64,000 nt of DNA from JAUILA01 sp964563925. GTDB taxonomy: Bacteria > Bacteroidota > Bacteroidia > Cytophagales > Cyclobacteriaceae. The notes under the pieces were generated by a model, which was not told the DNA's origin, did no database searches, and worked only from the letters and a program-made list of their open reading frames with translations. The stretch lies in NCBI GenBank assembly GCA_964563925.1, contig CAZLZD010000021.1:7485-71484 (forward strand). Reading direction: 5' to 3'. A program made the position numbers and the translations under genes. Of the stretch, positions 1-8,416 are shown piece after piece; the first letter of the stretch is position 1; each line of letters opens with the position of its first letter.

Positions 1-15
1 TTTTATGTTGTGAGT

Positions 16-46
16 AAAATAAAAGGACCTCGAAAATTCGAAGCCC
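16..46 (-). terminator. Rho-independent terminator of the panC-yugP operon
   Basis: Read on the minus strand, a 10-bp stem (positions 46-37 pairing with 34-25, two G-U pairs) closes a two-base loop and is followed by a T-rich run (24-16). It sits about 30 bases beyond the stop codon of the zinc peptidase gene, so it should end the leftward pan operon. Stem and T-run are read directly; termination is inferred. Confidence 0.7.
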
Positions 47-77
47 TTCAAAAATACAATTTTCTGATCAAAGGTGC

Positions 78-770
78 TTAATCCCTGCCACCCAGAAAAA
101 GGCTGACATAATAGAGGAGAGTAACCAATGATCCGACCGCCGCAACCACGTACGTCATAGCAGCCCATTTCAGTGCATCCCTGGCCATTCCATGCTCTTC
201 ATGCGTCACAATATCACGTTGTTTTACCCAGGCCAAAGCGCGTTTACTGGCATCAAATTCGACAGGCAGCGTGACGAACGCGAAGAGGGTGAACACCCCG
301 TAACAGGCAATTACAACCAGTAAAGCGGTCTGCCAGGGTATCAGGTTGCCGATCAGCACTCCTCCGAATAACATAACCATAAAGACAATGTTTATCACCT
401 TGGCGCTGGCATTCTGTATGGGCACCATGGCTGAACGGAACTGCAGCATGCTGTACGCATTGGCGTGCTGCACCGCATGGCCGCATTCATGGGCCGCAAT
501 GGCAGCGGCGGCTGCGTTTCTTCCATGGTAAACAGCCTCACTGAGGTTGACGGTTTTGTTTGCCGGGTTATAATGGTCGGTCAGCTGTCCGCCTACCGAT
601 ATAACCTCCACATCGTGAATATTATTATCAGCCAGCATCAGCCGGGCCACCTCGGCCCCCGACAAGTTTCGATTGAGCGGGATCTTTGAATATTTCCTGA
701 ACTTACTTTTCAGCCTGGAGCTGACCGCGAAGCTCAGTATCCCGAAACCAATGATGATTATCCAGATCAT
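78..770 (-). CDS. Membrane zinc metallopeptidase, YugP family
   Basis: A 230-residue membrane protein of the neutral zinc metallopeptidase family (Zn_peptidase_2, YugP-like). The zinc motif HECGH lies at residues 94-98 and the likely third ligand is Glu171 in LPVEFDAS. Hydrophobic segments are at about 1-16, 124-144, 148-168 and 205-226, so the catalytic helix lies between an N-terminal anchor and a C-terminal membrane bundle. The physiological substrate of the family is poorly known. It is the last gene of the leftward pan operon, 12 bases after rfaE2 and before a terminator. Family assignment is firm; cellular role is not. Confidence 0.9.
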   Translation of the reverse strand: MIWIIIIGFGILSFAVSSRLKSKFRKYSKIPLNRNLSGAEVARLMLADNNIHDVEVISVGGQLTDHYNPANKTVNLSEAVYHGRNAAAAAIAAHECGHAVQHANAYSMLQFRSAMVPIQNASAKVINIVFMVMLFGGVLIGNLIPWQTALLVVIACYGVFTLFAFVTLPVEFDASKRALAWVKQRDIVTHEEHGMARDALKWAAMTYVVAAVGSLVTLLYYVSLFLGGRD

Positions 771-782
771 AGTATATGCTTA

Positions 783-1265
783 TTATAATGATTTTATACG
801 TTCAATAAAGGAAGTGGTTGAGAATCCCTCGGTAAAAGGAATTGTTTCCACCTCTCCACCGCTTTCCATCACAATATCCGCACCAACTATATTTTCTGCC
901 AAATAGTCACCCCCCTTTACTAAAATGTCAGGTTTAACGAGCTGGATCAGGTTATAAGGGGTGTCTTCATCAAAAAATACCACGGCATCGACAAACGCCA
1001 GCGCGGCCAGGGCGCGGCTGCGTGTGTAATTATCATTCACGGGCCGGCTACTTCCTTTCAGGCGACGGACCGAGTCATCACTGTTGAGTCCGACAATCAG
1101 GCGGTCTCCAAGGTTTCTGGCTTGCTCGAGGTAATCAAGATGGCCCACATGGATAATGTCAAAACAGCCATTGGTAAAAACGACCTGTTTGTCGTTATTC
1201 TTCCAGCGCGTAATCTTTCGCCCCAGTTCCTGCAGATTCAGGATTTTCCTTCTTGTTGCTTTCAC
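783..1265 (-). CDS. rfaE2: D-glycero-beta-D-manno-heptose 1-phosphate adenylyltransferase
   Basis: A 160-residue nucleotidyltransferase matching the adenylyltransferase half of HldE/RfaE as a separate protein. It would transfer AMP to heptose 1-phosphate to give ADP-heptose for lipopolysaccharide core. Visible motifs are FTNGCFD (30-36), the HxGH nucleotide-binding signature HVGH (39-42), KGGD (117-120) and GFSTTS near 148. No kinase domain is fused and none of the other heptose genes are in the window. The start codon lies 71 bases inside the preceding UPF0104 gene in another frame, suggesting translational coupling. Confidence 0.92.
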   Translation of the reverse strand: MKATRRKILNLQELGRKITRWKNNDKQVVFTNGCFDIIHVGHLDYLEQARNLGDRLIVGLNSDDSVRRLKGSSRPVNDNYTRSRALAALAFVDAVVFFDEDTPYNLIQLVKPDILVKGGDYLAENIVGADIVMESGGEVETIPFTEGFSTTSFIERIKSL

Positions 1266-2301
1266 GGTTTAATTGGTCTTTTACTGTCTGACTTAAAATT
1301 AAGGATATGGCACCAACTATAATAATAACCAGCGTTTGCCATCCGTGAAAAATAAAGGTAAAGGCAACTGCCTGTTCCTGCGGAAGCGAATAGAGCATTA
1401 CCAGTCCCAGTGGCACCAGGATATGAAAGCTGCCTGCACCTCCCGGTAAAGGCAGGGCCATGGCGATCCCGCCGATCACGAAAATGGTAAGTGCAGCAAA
1501 AAATCCAAGCCTGGCGGTTTCCGGGAAAGCCAGCATTACGAGGTACATCATAAAATAATAAAGCACCCAGATCAACACACTGTAGAAAATGAAAAGACCG
1601 CGTTTCTCCAAACGGAAAACACTCAGTAATCCGCTTTTCAGTCCGCGGAGCGCCTTTCGCGTTTTGCTCATCACCCGGAGAGCGAGAAACTTGCGGGAAC
1701 GATAAAAATACCTGGCAAGGAAATATAATGCGGCAATAAAAACGATAGCCCCGATCCCCAGCATCCAGTAAAACCGGCTGTTGGTGCTCCCCCCCCTGCC
1801 ACTCAGTTCCTTGATCTGGTCAGACTGAAAAAAGTACAAAAGGTTATCCAGTTCAATCAGAAAGGAGACCGCGATCAGGGTGATCAGGAAAAACAGGTCA
1901 ATAACCCTTTCGGCAACGACGGTCCCCAGTGAAACCTCCACCGGAGCCCCGTTGAGCCGGTACAGGTTGTAGCACCTGGAAACCTCACCACCGCGGGGGA
2001 TTACCAGGTTGATAAAGTAACCCACCATGACAGACAGGAATCCGTGCAGGGTGGAGGCCTTCTCCCCGACCGGGTGCAAAAGGAGCTTCCAGCGTTCGGC
2101 CCGAATCAGGTGTGACAGGATAGCTGCCACGGCGGAAGCAAACAAAAAAGGCTTGTCGGCCGACTTCCAAACCTCTACCAGAAATCCCCATTTGGACTGC
2201 CCCTCTTCCACTTCAATATTGATGAAGGAAAGCCACAGGAGGAACCCTGTGACGGCAATCATCAGGGCATATTTAAGGATTTGCGTTCCTCTCTTGCGCA
2301 T
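1195..2301 (-). CDS. Integral membrane protein, lysylphosphatidylglycerol synthase TM family (UPF0104)
   Basis: A 368-residue polytopic membrane protein resembling the transmembrane (flippase-like) domain of lysylphosphatidylglycerol synthases. The family signature region VIGGIAMALPLPGGAGSFH lies near residues 276-294. It has no cytosolic aminoacyl-transfer domain, so it is not itself a complete lysyl-PG synthase; family members are often guessed to move lipids or glycolipids. The C-terminal tail is charged and is encoded in the stretch that overlaps rfaE2. It follows panD by 6 bases. Substrate unknown. Confidence 0.85.
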   Translation of the reverse strand: MRKRGTQILKYALMIAVTGFLLWLSFINIEVEEGQSKWGFLVEVWKSADKPFLFASAVAAILSHLIRAERWKLLLHPVGEKASTLHGFLSVMVGYFINLVIPRGGEVSRCYNLYRLNGAPVEVSLGTVVAERVIDLFFLITLIAVSFLIELDNLLYFFQSDQIKELSGRGGSTNSRFYWMLGIGAIVFIAALYFLARYFYRSRKFLALRVMSKTRKALRGLKSGLLSVFRLEKRGLFIFYSVLIWVLYYFMMYLVMLAFPETARLGFFAALTIFVIGGIAMALPLPGGAGSFHILVPLGLVMLYSLPQEQAVAFTFIFHGWQTLVIIIVGAISLILSQTVKDQLNRESNKKENPESAGTGAKDYALEE

Positions 2302-2307
2302 ACAGAA

Positions 2308-2658
2308 TCAATCGGTAAGCCGATTTTGGTTATCGGGAAATATTATGGTTGGCTGGAATGATTTGGCCTCTTCAAATTCCATGGAAGCATAGGATATTAT
2401 GATGATTACGTCACCGACCTGTACCCGACGGGCGGCCGGACCGTTCAGACATACCTGACCGGAATCCCTTTCCCCCTTGATCACATAGGTTTCAAGCCGC
2501 TCACCGTTATTTATATTGACGATCTGCACCTTCTCCCCTGCTATTATGTTTGATGCCTCCATCAGTGTCTCATCAATCGTAATGCTTCCTACGTAGTGAA
2601 GCTCTGCCTGAGTGACTTTAACACGATGGATTTTAGACTTTAATACTTCTATGAACAT
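2308..2658 (-). CDS. panD: Aspartate 1-decarboxylase
   Basis: A 116-residue pyruvoyl-dependent decarboxylase that makes beta-alanine from aspartate for pantothenate and coenzyme A. The self-cleavage site is Gly24-Ser25 in HYVGSIT; Ser25 becomes the pyruvoyl group. Downstream NGPAARR and GDVIIIISY match the family core. Length is normal. It lies 4 bases after panC, so both pantothenate precursors (beta-alanine, and its ligation to pantoate) are encoded by one transcript. panB and panE are not in the window. Confidence 0.97.
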   Translation of the reverse strand: MFIEVLKSKIHRVKVTQAELHYVGSITIDETLMEASNIIAGEKVQIVNINNGERLETYVIKGERDSGQVCLNGPAARRVQVGDVIIIISYASMEFEEAKSFQPTIIFPDNQNRLTD

Positions 2659-2662
2659 ACCA

Positions 2663-3511
2663 TTATGACCCTCCGAGGATCAGGTTATCTATTAATCTTA
2701 CATTATCGACATAGGCCGCCACACATAGCGCAACCTTTTTCCCATCAAAATGGTTCGACATCCGCTCCAAAGATTCCGCATCAACGGCTTCAAAGTATTC
2801 CGGCTTTAACCCGTTACCGGTCAAATAGTTCAGGCCGTCTTCACGCACCGATTCCCAATTGTCGCCGCCGGAAAGCCGACGGGCCGAATCCTGCAGCATC
2901 CGGTAAATACTGGAGGCCGTGTCAAAACCGGCTTCAGAAAGCCGCTGATTACGTGATGACATGGCGAGTCCGCTCTGCTCACGATATATGGGCACACATC
3001 GCAGGTCTACCGGAAACCCAAGGTCTGCCACCAGTTTGCGAATGATCAGGAATTGCTGCAGATCCTTCTGGCCAAAATATGCCCGGTCGGGTTTTACCGC
3101 ATTCAGTAATTTGGAGACCACCAGTGCCACCCCGTTAAAATGCCCTGGCCTGAACTCCCCCTCCATCATGCTGTCCATCTCCCCAAACTGAAAAGCCACT
3201 ACCGGCTTGTCAGGATACATGTCTTCATCGGCTGGCACAAATACGGCATGAGATCCGGCAGAAGCAAGCATGTTCAGGTCTTTTTCCTCCTGCCTTGGAT
3301 AATTCTCCAGGTCTTCGGCATTATTGAATTGAGTGGGATTGACATATATGGTACTCACCACAATGTCGTTTTCCTCCAGGGCGTGATCCAGTAACGACAT
3401 GTGTCCCTGATGAAGCGCTCCCATGGTAGGCACCAGGCCGATGGTACGGCCCGCGCATTTATGTGCAAAAAGGTATTTTCCCAAAGAATTGATATCTCTG
3501 AAAACCTCCAT
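2663..3511 (-). CDS. panC: Pantothenate synthetase
   Basis: Pantoate-beta-alanine ligase of 282 residues from the chosen start. The nucleotide-binding motif PTMGALHQGH is at 28-37; VNPTQF, YFGQKDLQQ and MSSRNQRL follow in the family order. An upstream in-frame ATG at 3568 would add 19 residues, but a TAnnTTTG promoter element at 3544-3551 puts the transcript start near 3537, downstream of that ATG, so the ATG at 3511, which starts MEVFRDI, is preferred. It is the first gene of the leftward operon and diverges from the glycogen-synthase-like gene. Confidence 0.96.
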   Translation of the reverse strand: MEVFRDINSLGKYLFAHKCAGRTIGLVPTMGALHQGHMSLLDHALEENDIVVSTIYVNPTQFNNAEDLENYPRQEEKDLNMLASAGSHAVFVPADEDMYPDKPVVAFQFGEMDSMMEGEFRPGHFNGVALVVSKLLNAVKPDRAYFGQKDLQQFLIIRKLVADLGFPVDLRCVPIYREQSGLAMSSRNQRLSEAGFDTASSIYRMLQDSARRLSGGDNWESVREDGLNYLTGNGLKPEYFEAVDAESLERMSNHFDGKKVALCVAAYVDNVRLIDNLILGGS

Positions 3512-3543
3512 CAGTACAGACACGGTTGGTGACAAAATGGTCG

Positions 3544-3551
3544 CAAAAGTA
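3544..3551 (-). promoter_or_regulatory. Bacteroidota-type -7 element for panC
   Basis: Reads TACTTTTG on the minus strand, matching TAnnTTTG. It lies 32 bases upstream of the chosen panC ATG. I do not see a convincing -33 TTG at ideal spacing, so this rests on the -7 match and position. Confidence 0.5.
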
Positions 3552-3594
3552 GCTTTTTCCAAATACAAAAGATGGATTAAAGGTAAAAAATTTG

Positions 3595-3602
3595 TATTTT
3601 TG
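3595..3602 (+). promoter_or_regulatory. Bacteroidota-type -7 element for the glycogen-synthase-like gene
   Basis: Reads TATTTTTG, matching TAnnTTTG, 34 bases upstream of the ATG at 3637. Together with the panC element it makes a compact divergent promoter region of about 125 bases. Confidence 0.5.
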
Positions 3603-3636
3603 TGTCTTGTTTTAGCAAATCAAATCCCATTTACAT

Positions 3637-4443
3637 ATGTCAAAACTTCGTATTCTTTATGTAGCCAGCGAGATCAACCCATTTCTTAAGACTTCTGATG
3701 TTGCAGAATTTGTAAGAAAGCTCCCGCAGGCTATGCAGGAAAGAGGCATGGAGATCAGGATTCTTGTACCAAGATTCTGACTGATCAATGAGCGTAAGAA
3801 CAGATTACATGAAGTGGTAAGACTGTCGGGCATTAATATACCTGTTGGTGAGGAAGAAAAACCATTGATAATCAAGGTGGCTTCCATTCCAAATGCCAAA
3901 CTGCAGGTTTACTTTATCGATAACGAGGATTATTTCCACCGGAAATTTGTCTTCCATGATAAGGAAAATAACTTTTATGATGATAATGACGAACGCGCCA
4001 TTTTCTTCTGTAAAGGTGTGATTGAGACTGTAAAGAAACTTGGATGGGCACCTGATATCGTGCATTGCAACGACTGGATGACAAGTCTTATTCCGTTGTA
4101 TCTCAAGACGACATACAAAAATGATCCGCTGTTTAAAAACACGAAAACGGTTTTCACCGTATACGATAATGCCTTCAAGCATAAGTTCAGTGAAGACCTG
4201 CTTGACAAGGTAAAGATGATGGATATTGAAGACAGCATGCTGGCAAACCTTAAATCGGCTGATTACAAAGGTTTTATCAAGCTGGGCATGGAATTTTCCG
4301 ATGCCATCATCAAAGCGGAAGATAACAGCACCCTGAACGGGATGTTTGAGGAGATGACTGAGGAGAAAAAATTCGAAGTAATTGAAAAAGACGACAACTT
4401 TACAGATTCATACTACAATCTATATAATGAACTTGCGGGCTAG
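3637..4443 (+). pseudogene. Half-length glycogen/starch synthase-like protein (GT5 N-terminal domain), interrupted by in-frame TGA
   Basis: From ATG 3637 to TAG 4441 one frame encodes 268 residues of the GT5 catalytic N-domain, except that codon 48 is TGA (3778-3780). Sequence on both sides is intact family sequence: ILVPRF before the stop and LINERKNRLHEVVRL after it. As I remember relatives, Gly stands at this place, so GGA to TGA would be a single change. The protein is short by design: relatives in this phylum also end near 270 residues and lack the GT-B C-terminal half. The ADP-glucose KTGGL motif of true synthases reads KTSDV here, so enzymatic activity is doubtful. Neighbours are panC (divergent) and DUF4270 (overlapping by 17 bases). 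A sequencing error, a recent nonsense mutation or readthrough are all possible; TGA is a normal stop elsewhere in the window. Confidence 0.85.
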
Positions 4444-5857
4444 GAACTTAGGGCTGGTACTCGTATCAGCCCTACTATTTTTTTCGTGCGGAAACGATGA
4501 TCTTAATACAATTGGACTCCCCCCTGAAAATAACCTGGGGATTTTTTTTGCGGAAATTCCATTAAACAATGCGGTGTCCCAGGTTTGGGTAAACGACATT
4601 AACGCCCGGGGAAGCGGTGTGGTAATGGCGGGAAGTTATCTTGACCCGGTCCTTGGTGAGATTTCCGCCCAGAACTTTTCGGAACTGTTGCTACCCTCGG
4701 CAAACCCGGGACGACTGCTCGGGCCGGATGCCACCCTGGATTCCCTGGTACTTGAAATGCGGATCGGAAATGTGTACGGGGTAAACCTGGCCAACACGCA
4801 GACTATTGAACTCTACCAGCTACAGGATACAATCCGTACGTTTGAGACCACCTACACCAACGAGGACAACCAGCCGGTAGGCATGAAGCTCGGGGAAGAA
4901 TCCTTCCGGATTTACACTGATTCCCTGGATCTCCTGTTCTCCGACACGAACCTGCCCGACTCGTCGGACCAGCGCTCGCGTTATGACAATCAGGGCAGGT
5001 ATATTTACAAAACGAACTTCAGGATTGATGATGCCTTTGCGCAGAACTTCTTTACTGAAATGAAGGACACCACCTCCAATTCCAACTTTAGTGATAACCG
5101 GAACTTTTCGGCCTTTCTGAAAGGATTCAGGCTGAACGGTGTTCCCGGGAATTCTGCCGTGATCGGTTATAATCCCACCAGCTCGTTTTCGGCCCTTGTC
5201 CTCTACTATACCCAGACGGAGGAAGGCAATCCGGTCCAGAAGACCATAAGATTTACCTATAATACCCAGATATCCTACAATAATATCACGCCAAATGCCG
5301 AAGTAAACTGGAGTGGGGGTGATCTGGACGGGCTCACCAGTTTCTACACTCCTTATACGCCGGAAACGGATGCAGCTTACCTCCAGGCCGGCACCCAGCT
5401 GTTCATGATGCTGGATATGTCACCTTTCACAAACTTTGCCGACACGCTGCAAAATCCTATCATTCAGGGTGCCCAGCTGGTCCTCAAATCACCGAGGAAA
5501 TACCCGGGGGATAACATTCGCCTGCCGGTACCTGAATCCCTGAACATTTCAGTTACTTCCCTGGATTCCCTCGAGACGGGTAATATTTCGAATACCCAGG
5601 AAGTATTCAGTGATATCCGTGTTCCAAACGTGATCGGGTATAATGACGAGGACGATCTTTACAAAGTGGAGATCCCTGTGTATCTTCAAACCCTTGTAGA
5701 TAAGACCAATAAATATGACCAGATCATATTTTCTCCGGTTACCGAAGACCCGTTCAATGGTGCCCTTAAACAGGACAACGGCTCCTTTGACCGTCTGGTG
5801 CTGGAAAAATCAAATATCTACATCAGGTTATATTATACATTACCCAACGCCAATTAA
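4427..5857 (+). CDS. DUF4270 family lipoprotein
   Basis: A predicted outer-membrane or periplasmic lipoprotein of 476 residues from the chosen start. The signal peptide MNLRARNLGLVLVSALLFFSC ends in lipobox FFSC (Cys21). The body matches DUF4270, a Bacteroidota family of unknown function; LDSLVLEM and YDNQGRYIY type segments are typical beta-rich stretches. An ATG 45 bases upstream exists but lies in front of the signal peptide and inside the preceding gene, so the ATG at 4427 is preferred. It overlaps the glycogen-synthase-like gene by 17 bases and precedes glmS by 6, suggesting a three-gene unit. Confidence 0.85.
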   Translation: MNLRARNLGLVLVSALLFFSCGNDDLNTIGLPPENNLGIFFAEIPLNNAVSQVWVNDINARGSGVVMAGSYLDPVLGEISAQNFSELLLPSANPGRLLGPDATLDSLVLEMRIGNVYGVNLANTQTIELYQLQDTIRTFETTYTNEDNQPVGMKLGEESFRIYTDSLDLLFSDTNLPDSSDQRSRYDNQGRYIYKTNFRIDDAFAQNFFTEMKDTTSNSNFSDNRNFSAFLKGFRLNGVPGNSAVIGYNPTSSFSALVLYYTQTEEGNPVQKTIRFTYNTQISYNNITPNAEVNWSGGDLDGLTSFYTPYTPETDAAYLQAGTQLFMMLDMSPFTNFADTLQNPIIQGAQLVLKSPRKYPGDNIRLPVPESLNISVTSLDSLETGNISNTQEVFSDIRVPNVIGYNDEDDLYKVEIPVYLQTLVDKTNKYDQIIFSPVTEDPFNGALKQDNGSFDRLVLEKSNIYIRLYYTLPNAN

Positions 5858-5863
5858 ACAGTT

Positions 5864-7699
5864 ATGTGTGGAATTGTAGGTTATATCGGGCCCCGAAAGG
5901 CTCACGAGGTAGTAATTAAGGGCCTGGAACGCCTCGAATATCGCGGATATGACAGCGCCGGAATAGCCCTGATCAATGACGGACTGAACGTCTACAAGAA
6001 AAAGGGAAAGGTTTCGGACCTTAAAGAACATCTTGAAGGGCAGGAACTCGACAGCCGGATAGGGATCGGACACACGCGATGGGCCACCCACGGCGAACCT
6101 AATGATGCCAACGCCCACCCCCACTTTTCCCAGTCCAAAAACCTGGCAATCATCCATAACGGGATAATTGAGAATTATTCTTCCCTTAAACAGGAACTGA
6201 TAAACAAAGGGCATTCTTTTGCCAGCGAAACAGACTCAGAGGTTCTGATTCATTTCATCGAGGATATTCAAACCCATAATGACTGTTCGCTCGAGGAGGC
6301 AGTCCGCCTGGCACTTTCCAAAGTGGTGGGTGCCTATGCCATTGTGATCATGGACGGCAGCAATGAACACCAGATTATCGCGGCCCGCAAGGGCAGCCCG
6401 CTGGTTATTGGAGTCGGCCGGGATGAATTCTTTCTTGCTTCGGATGCCACTCCGATCGTGGAATACACCAATGAGGTGGTCTATCTCAATGACCTGGAAA
6501 TTGCGGTGATCGAGAATAACGAACTTAAGATCAAGAATAACCAGGATATCCCGATGACCCCCTATATCCATACCCTGGATATGGAGCTGGAGGCCATCGA
6601 AAAAGGGGGTTATGAACATTTCATGCTCAAAGAGATCTATGAGCAGCCGCGGTCAATCGGTGATTGTATGCGGGGAAGGCTGGACGCCAACAAAGGCCGA
6701 CTCGTTCTGGGCGGTATTCGTGAATACGCCAATAAGCTGACCAATGCCGAACGTATAATTATCGTGGCCTGCGGTACTTCCTGGCACGCCGGTCTCGTGG
6801 CCGAATACTTTATCGAAGAATTTTGCCGCATACCGGTGGAGGTGGAATACGCCTCGGAATTCAGGTACCGCAATCCCGTGATCAAGGAGGGTGACGTGGT
6901 GATGGCGATTTCCCAGTCTGGCGAAACGGCCGATACCCTGGCAGCCATTGAATTGGCCAAATCCAAGGGAGCTATTATTTTCGGGGTGTGTAATGTAGTG
7001 GGTTCCAGTATTGCCCGTGCTTCGCATGAAGGTGCCTATACGCACGCAGGACCAGAAATCGGGGTGGCCAGTACAAAGGCCTTTACGGCCCAGCTGACGG
7101 TTCTGAACATGATCGCTTTGCGTGTGGCACATGCCAGGGGCACGATTACCGAACGCCGTTATCATGAATTATTGGTCGAACTGGAGAATATCCCGGCGAA
7201 AGTGGAAAAAGCCCTTGAGCTTGATCCTCAAATCCAGGAAATTGCCAACCTGTTTAAGGATGCCCGGAATTTCCTCTATCTCGGCCGTGGGTTCAATTTT
7301 CCCGTAGCCCTGGAAGGTGCCCTTAAACTCAAGGAAATCTCCTATATCCACGCTGAGGGATATCCCGCAGCAGAAATGAAGCATGGCCCGATTGCACTGA
7401 TCGATGAAGAAATGCCCGTGGTTTTTATCGCCACCAGGGACAGCTCCTACGACAAGGTGGTTTCCAATATCCAGGAGGTCAAAGCGAGAAAAGGAAAAGT
7501 AATCGCCATTGTGACCGAGGGGGATGCACTTATCCCGCAAATGGCTGAGTTTGTAATTGAGGTTCCCCGGACAGATGAAGCCATGATGCCGCTGGTCTCG
7601 GTAATCCCGCTGCAGTTACTTTCTTACCATATTGCCGTAATGCGCGGCTGCAACGTGGATCAGCCCAGGAACCTTGCCAAATCGGTCACGGTGGAATAG
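5864..7699 (+). CDS. glmS: Glutamine-fructose-6-phosphate aminotransferase (isomerizing)
   Basis: Makes glucosamine 6-phosphate from fructose 6-phosphate and glutamine, the entry step to UDP-GlcNAc for peptidoglycan and lipopolysaccharide. It is full length at 611 residues. The glutaminase begins MCGIVGYIG, with Cys2 as nucleophile after Met removal; the RGYDSAG and HTRWATHG motifs follow. Two SIS sugar-binding domains occupy about 290-430 and 460-600 (ACGTSWHA, SQSGETADT), and the C-terminus NLAKSVTVE is the conserved family end. No glmS ribozyme is visible; only 6 bases separate it from DUF4270. Confidence 0.98.
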   Translation: MCGIVGYIGPRKAHEVVIKGLERLEYRGYDSAGIALINDGLNVYKKKGKVSDLKEHLEGQELDSRIGIGHTRWATHGEPNDANAHPHFSQSKNLAIIHNGIIENYSSLKQELINKGHSFASETDSEVLIHFIEDIQTHNDCSLEEAVRLALSKVVGAYAIVIMDGSNEHQIIAARKGSPLVIGVGRDEFFLASDATPIVEYTNEVVYLNDLEIAVIENNELKIKNNQDIPMTPYIHTLDMELEAIEKGGYEHFMLKEIYEQPRSIGDCMRGRLDANKGRLVLGGIREYANKLTNAERIIIVACGTSWHAGLVAEYFIEEFCRIPVEVEYASEFRYRNPVIKEGDVVMAISQSGETADTLAAIELAKSKGAIIFGVCNVVGSSIARASHEGAYTHAGPEIGVASTKAFTAQLTVLNMIALRVAHARGTITERRYHELLVELENIPAKVEKALELDPQIQEIANLFKDARNFLYLGRGFNFPVALEGALKLKEISYIHAEGYPAAEMKHGPIALIDEEMPVVFIATRDSSYDKVVSNIQEVKARKGKVIAIVTEGDALIPQMAEFVIEVPRTDEAMMPLVSVIPLQLLSYHIAVMRGCNVDQPRNLAKSVTVE

Positions 7700-7715
7700 C
7701 CGGATAACTCCGGCT
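7698..7715. terminator. Hairpin between convergent glmS and the 3HCDH-like gene
   Basis: A 7-bp perfect stem (7698-7704 with 7709-7715) and 4-base loop lies between the two converging genes and overlaps both stop codons. There is no strong T-run on either side, so efficiency as an intrinsic terminator is uncertain, but placement suggests a shared bidirectional end. Confidence 0.45.
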
Positions 7716-8371
7716 TATTGTGACAGCAGGTATTCCTTTTTAAGCAACGGGCAAACTTTGTAACGTTCCTCCCCTGTATCTTCATAAAGGGCTGAAAGCA
7801 ACTCGTAGATATGGATAATTCCAATCTTTGCTGCCCACTCGAACGGACCGTGCGGATACCCGGTTCCGAGTTTCATTGCCGTATTGATACTTTCCCGGTC
7901 TGCCGTTCCTTCCTGCACCGTGTAATAGGCTTCGTTTATGATCATGCAGATTACCCTGGGGGCTACCATTCCCACCCGGTCCTCCACCTGTTCCCATTTT
8001 ATATTCAGTTCCTCCAGCTCCGGAAAGTTATCATTCTCCTTTAATGAAGTAATTTCCCACAAATCGCGGTCAACAAAACCCGGAAGACCGTTGAAACCGG
8101 CAATTCTTGCCTTCCAGCCTCCGGAAACAAACCACAGCTCAGCCAGGGTCGATTTGACGTTATTAAGCAGGATCAGCGGGCCCTCAAGCGAACGGTACTG
8201 CTCTATAACTTCAGGCTGATCATCGAAGGTATAGTCAAGAATAAGATCAAACCCGCCGGGCGAATCCTGAAAGGTATGGACATCCGAATGGCGGGAAACA
8301 CTTGCCTTATCCCCGATTTTTTTAGCCGCTTCCTCAAAATTTACTTCGCTGCCGAAAACTAATACACGCAT
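7715..8371 (-). CDS. Short 3-hydroxyacyl-CoA dehydrogenase-like protein
   Basis: A 218-residue protein whose last about 90 residues match the 3HCDH C-terminal helical domain (NEAYYTVQEGTA, TGYPHGPFEWA). The N-terminal part begins MRVLVFGSE like a Rossmann strand but lacks the GxGxxG dinucleotide motif and is shorter than in true dehydrogenases. The stretch GFNGLPGFVDRDLWEIT may correspond to the domain linker. Catalysis is therefore doubtful, and it could be a degenerate or accessory member. A complete paralogue is encoded at 44624-45481. It is a single gene, diverging from ridA, with a promoter element at 8390-8397. Confidence 0.7.
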   Translation of the reverse strand: MRVLVFGSEVNFEEAAKKIGDKASVSRHSDVHTFQDSPGGFDLILDYTFDDQPEVIEQYRSLEGPLILLNNVKSTLAELWFVSGGWKARIAGFNGLPGFVDRDLWEITSLKENDNFPELEELNIKWEQVEDRVGMVAPRVICMIINEAYYTVQEGTADRESINTAMKLGTGYPHGPFEWAAKIGIIHIYELLSALYEDTGEERYKVCPLLKKEYLLSQ

Positions 8372-8389
8372 ATAATTGTAGATTTAAAA

Positions 8390-8397
8390 CAAAAATA
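8390..8397 (-). promoter_or_regulatory. Bacteroidota-type -7 element for the 3HCDH-like gene
   Basis: Reads TATTTTTG on the minus strand (TAnnTTTG), 18 bases upstream of the ATG at 8371. Confidence 0.45.
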
Positions 8398-8416
8398 GGA
8401 ATAAAAGTCCCTGAAA

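Noticed and set aside
3778..3780. Possible selenocysteine or recoded TGA
   Set aside because: The relatives I recall have Gly, not Cys or Sec, at this site; no stem-loop of SECIS type is evident after it; TGA works as a stop in other genes here.
5858..5863. glmS ribozyme
   Set aside because: Only 6 bases separate the DUF4270 stop from the glmS start, leaving no room for the ribozyme.
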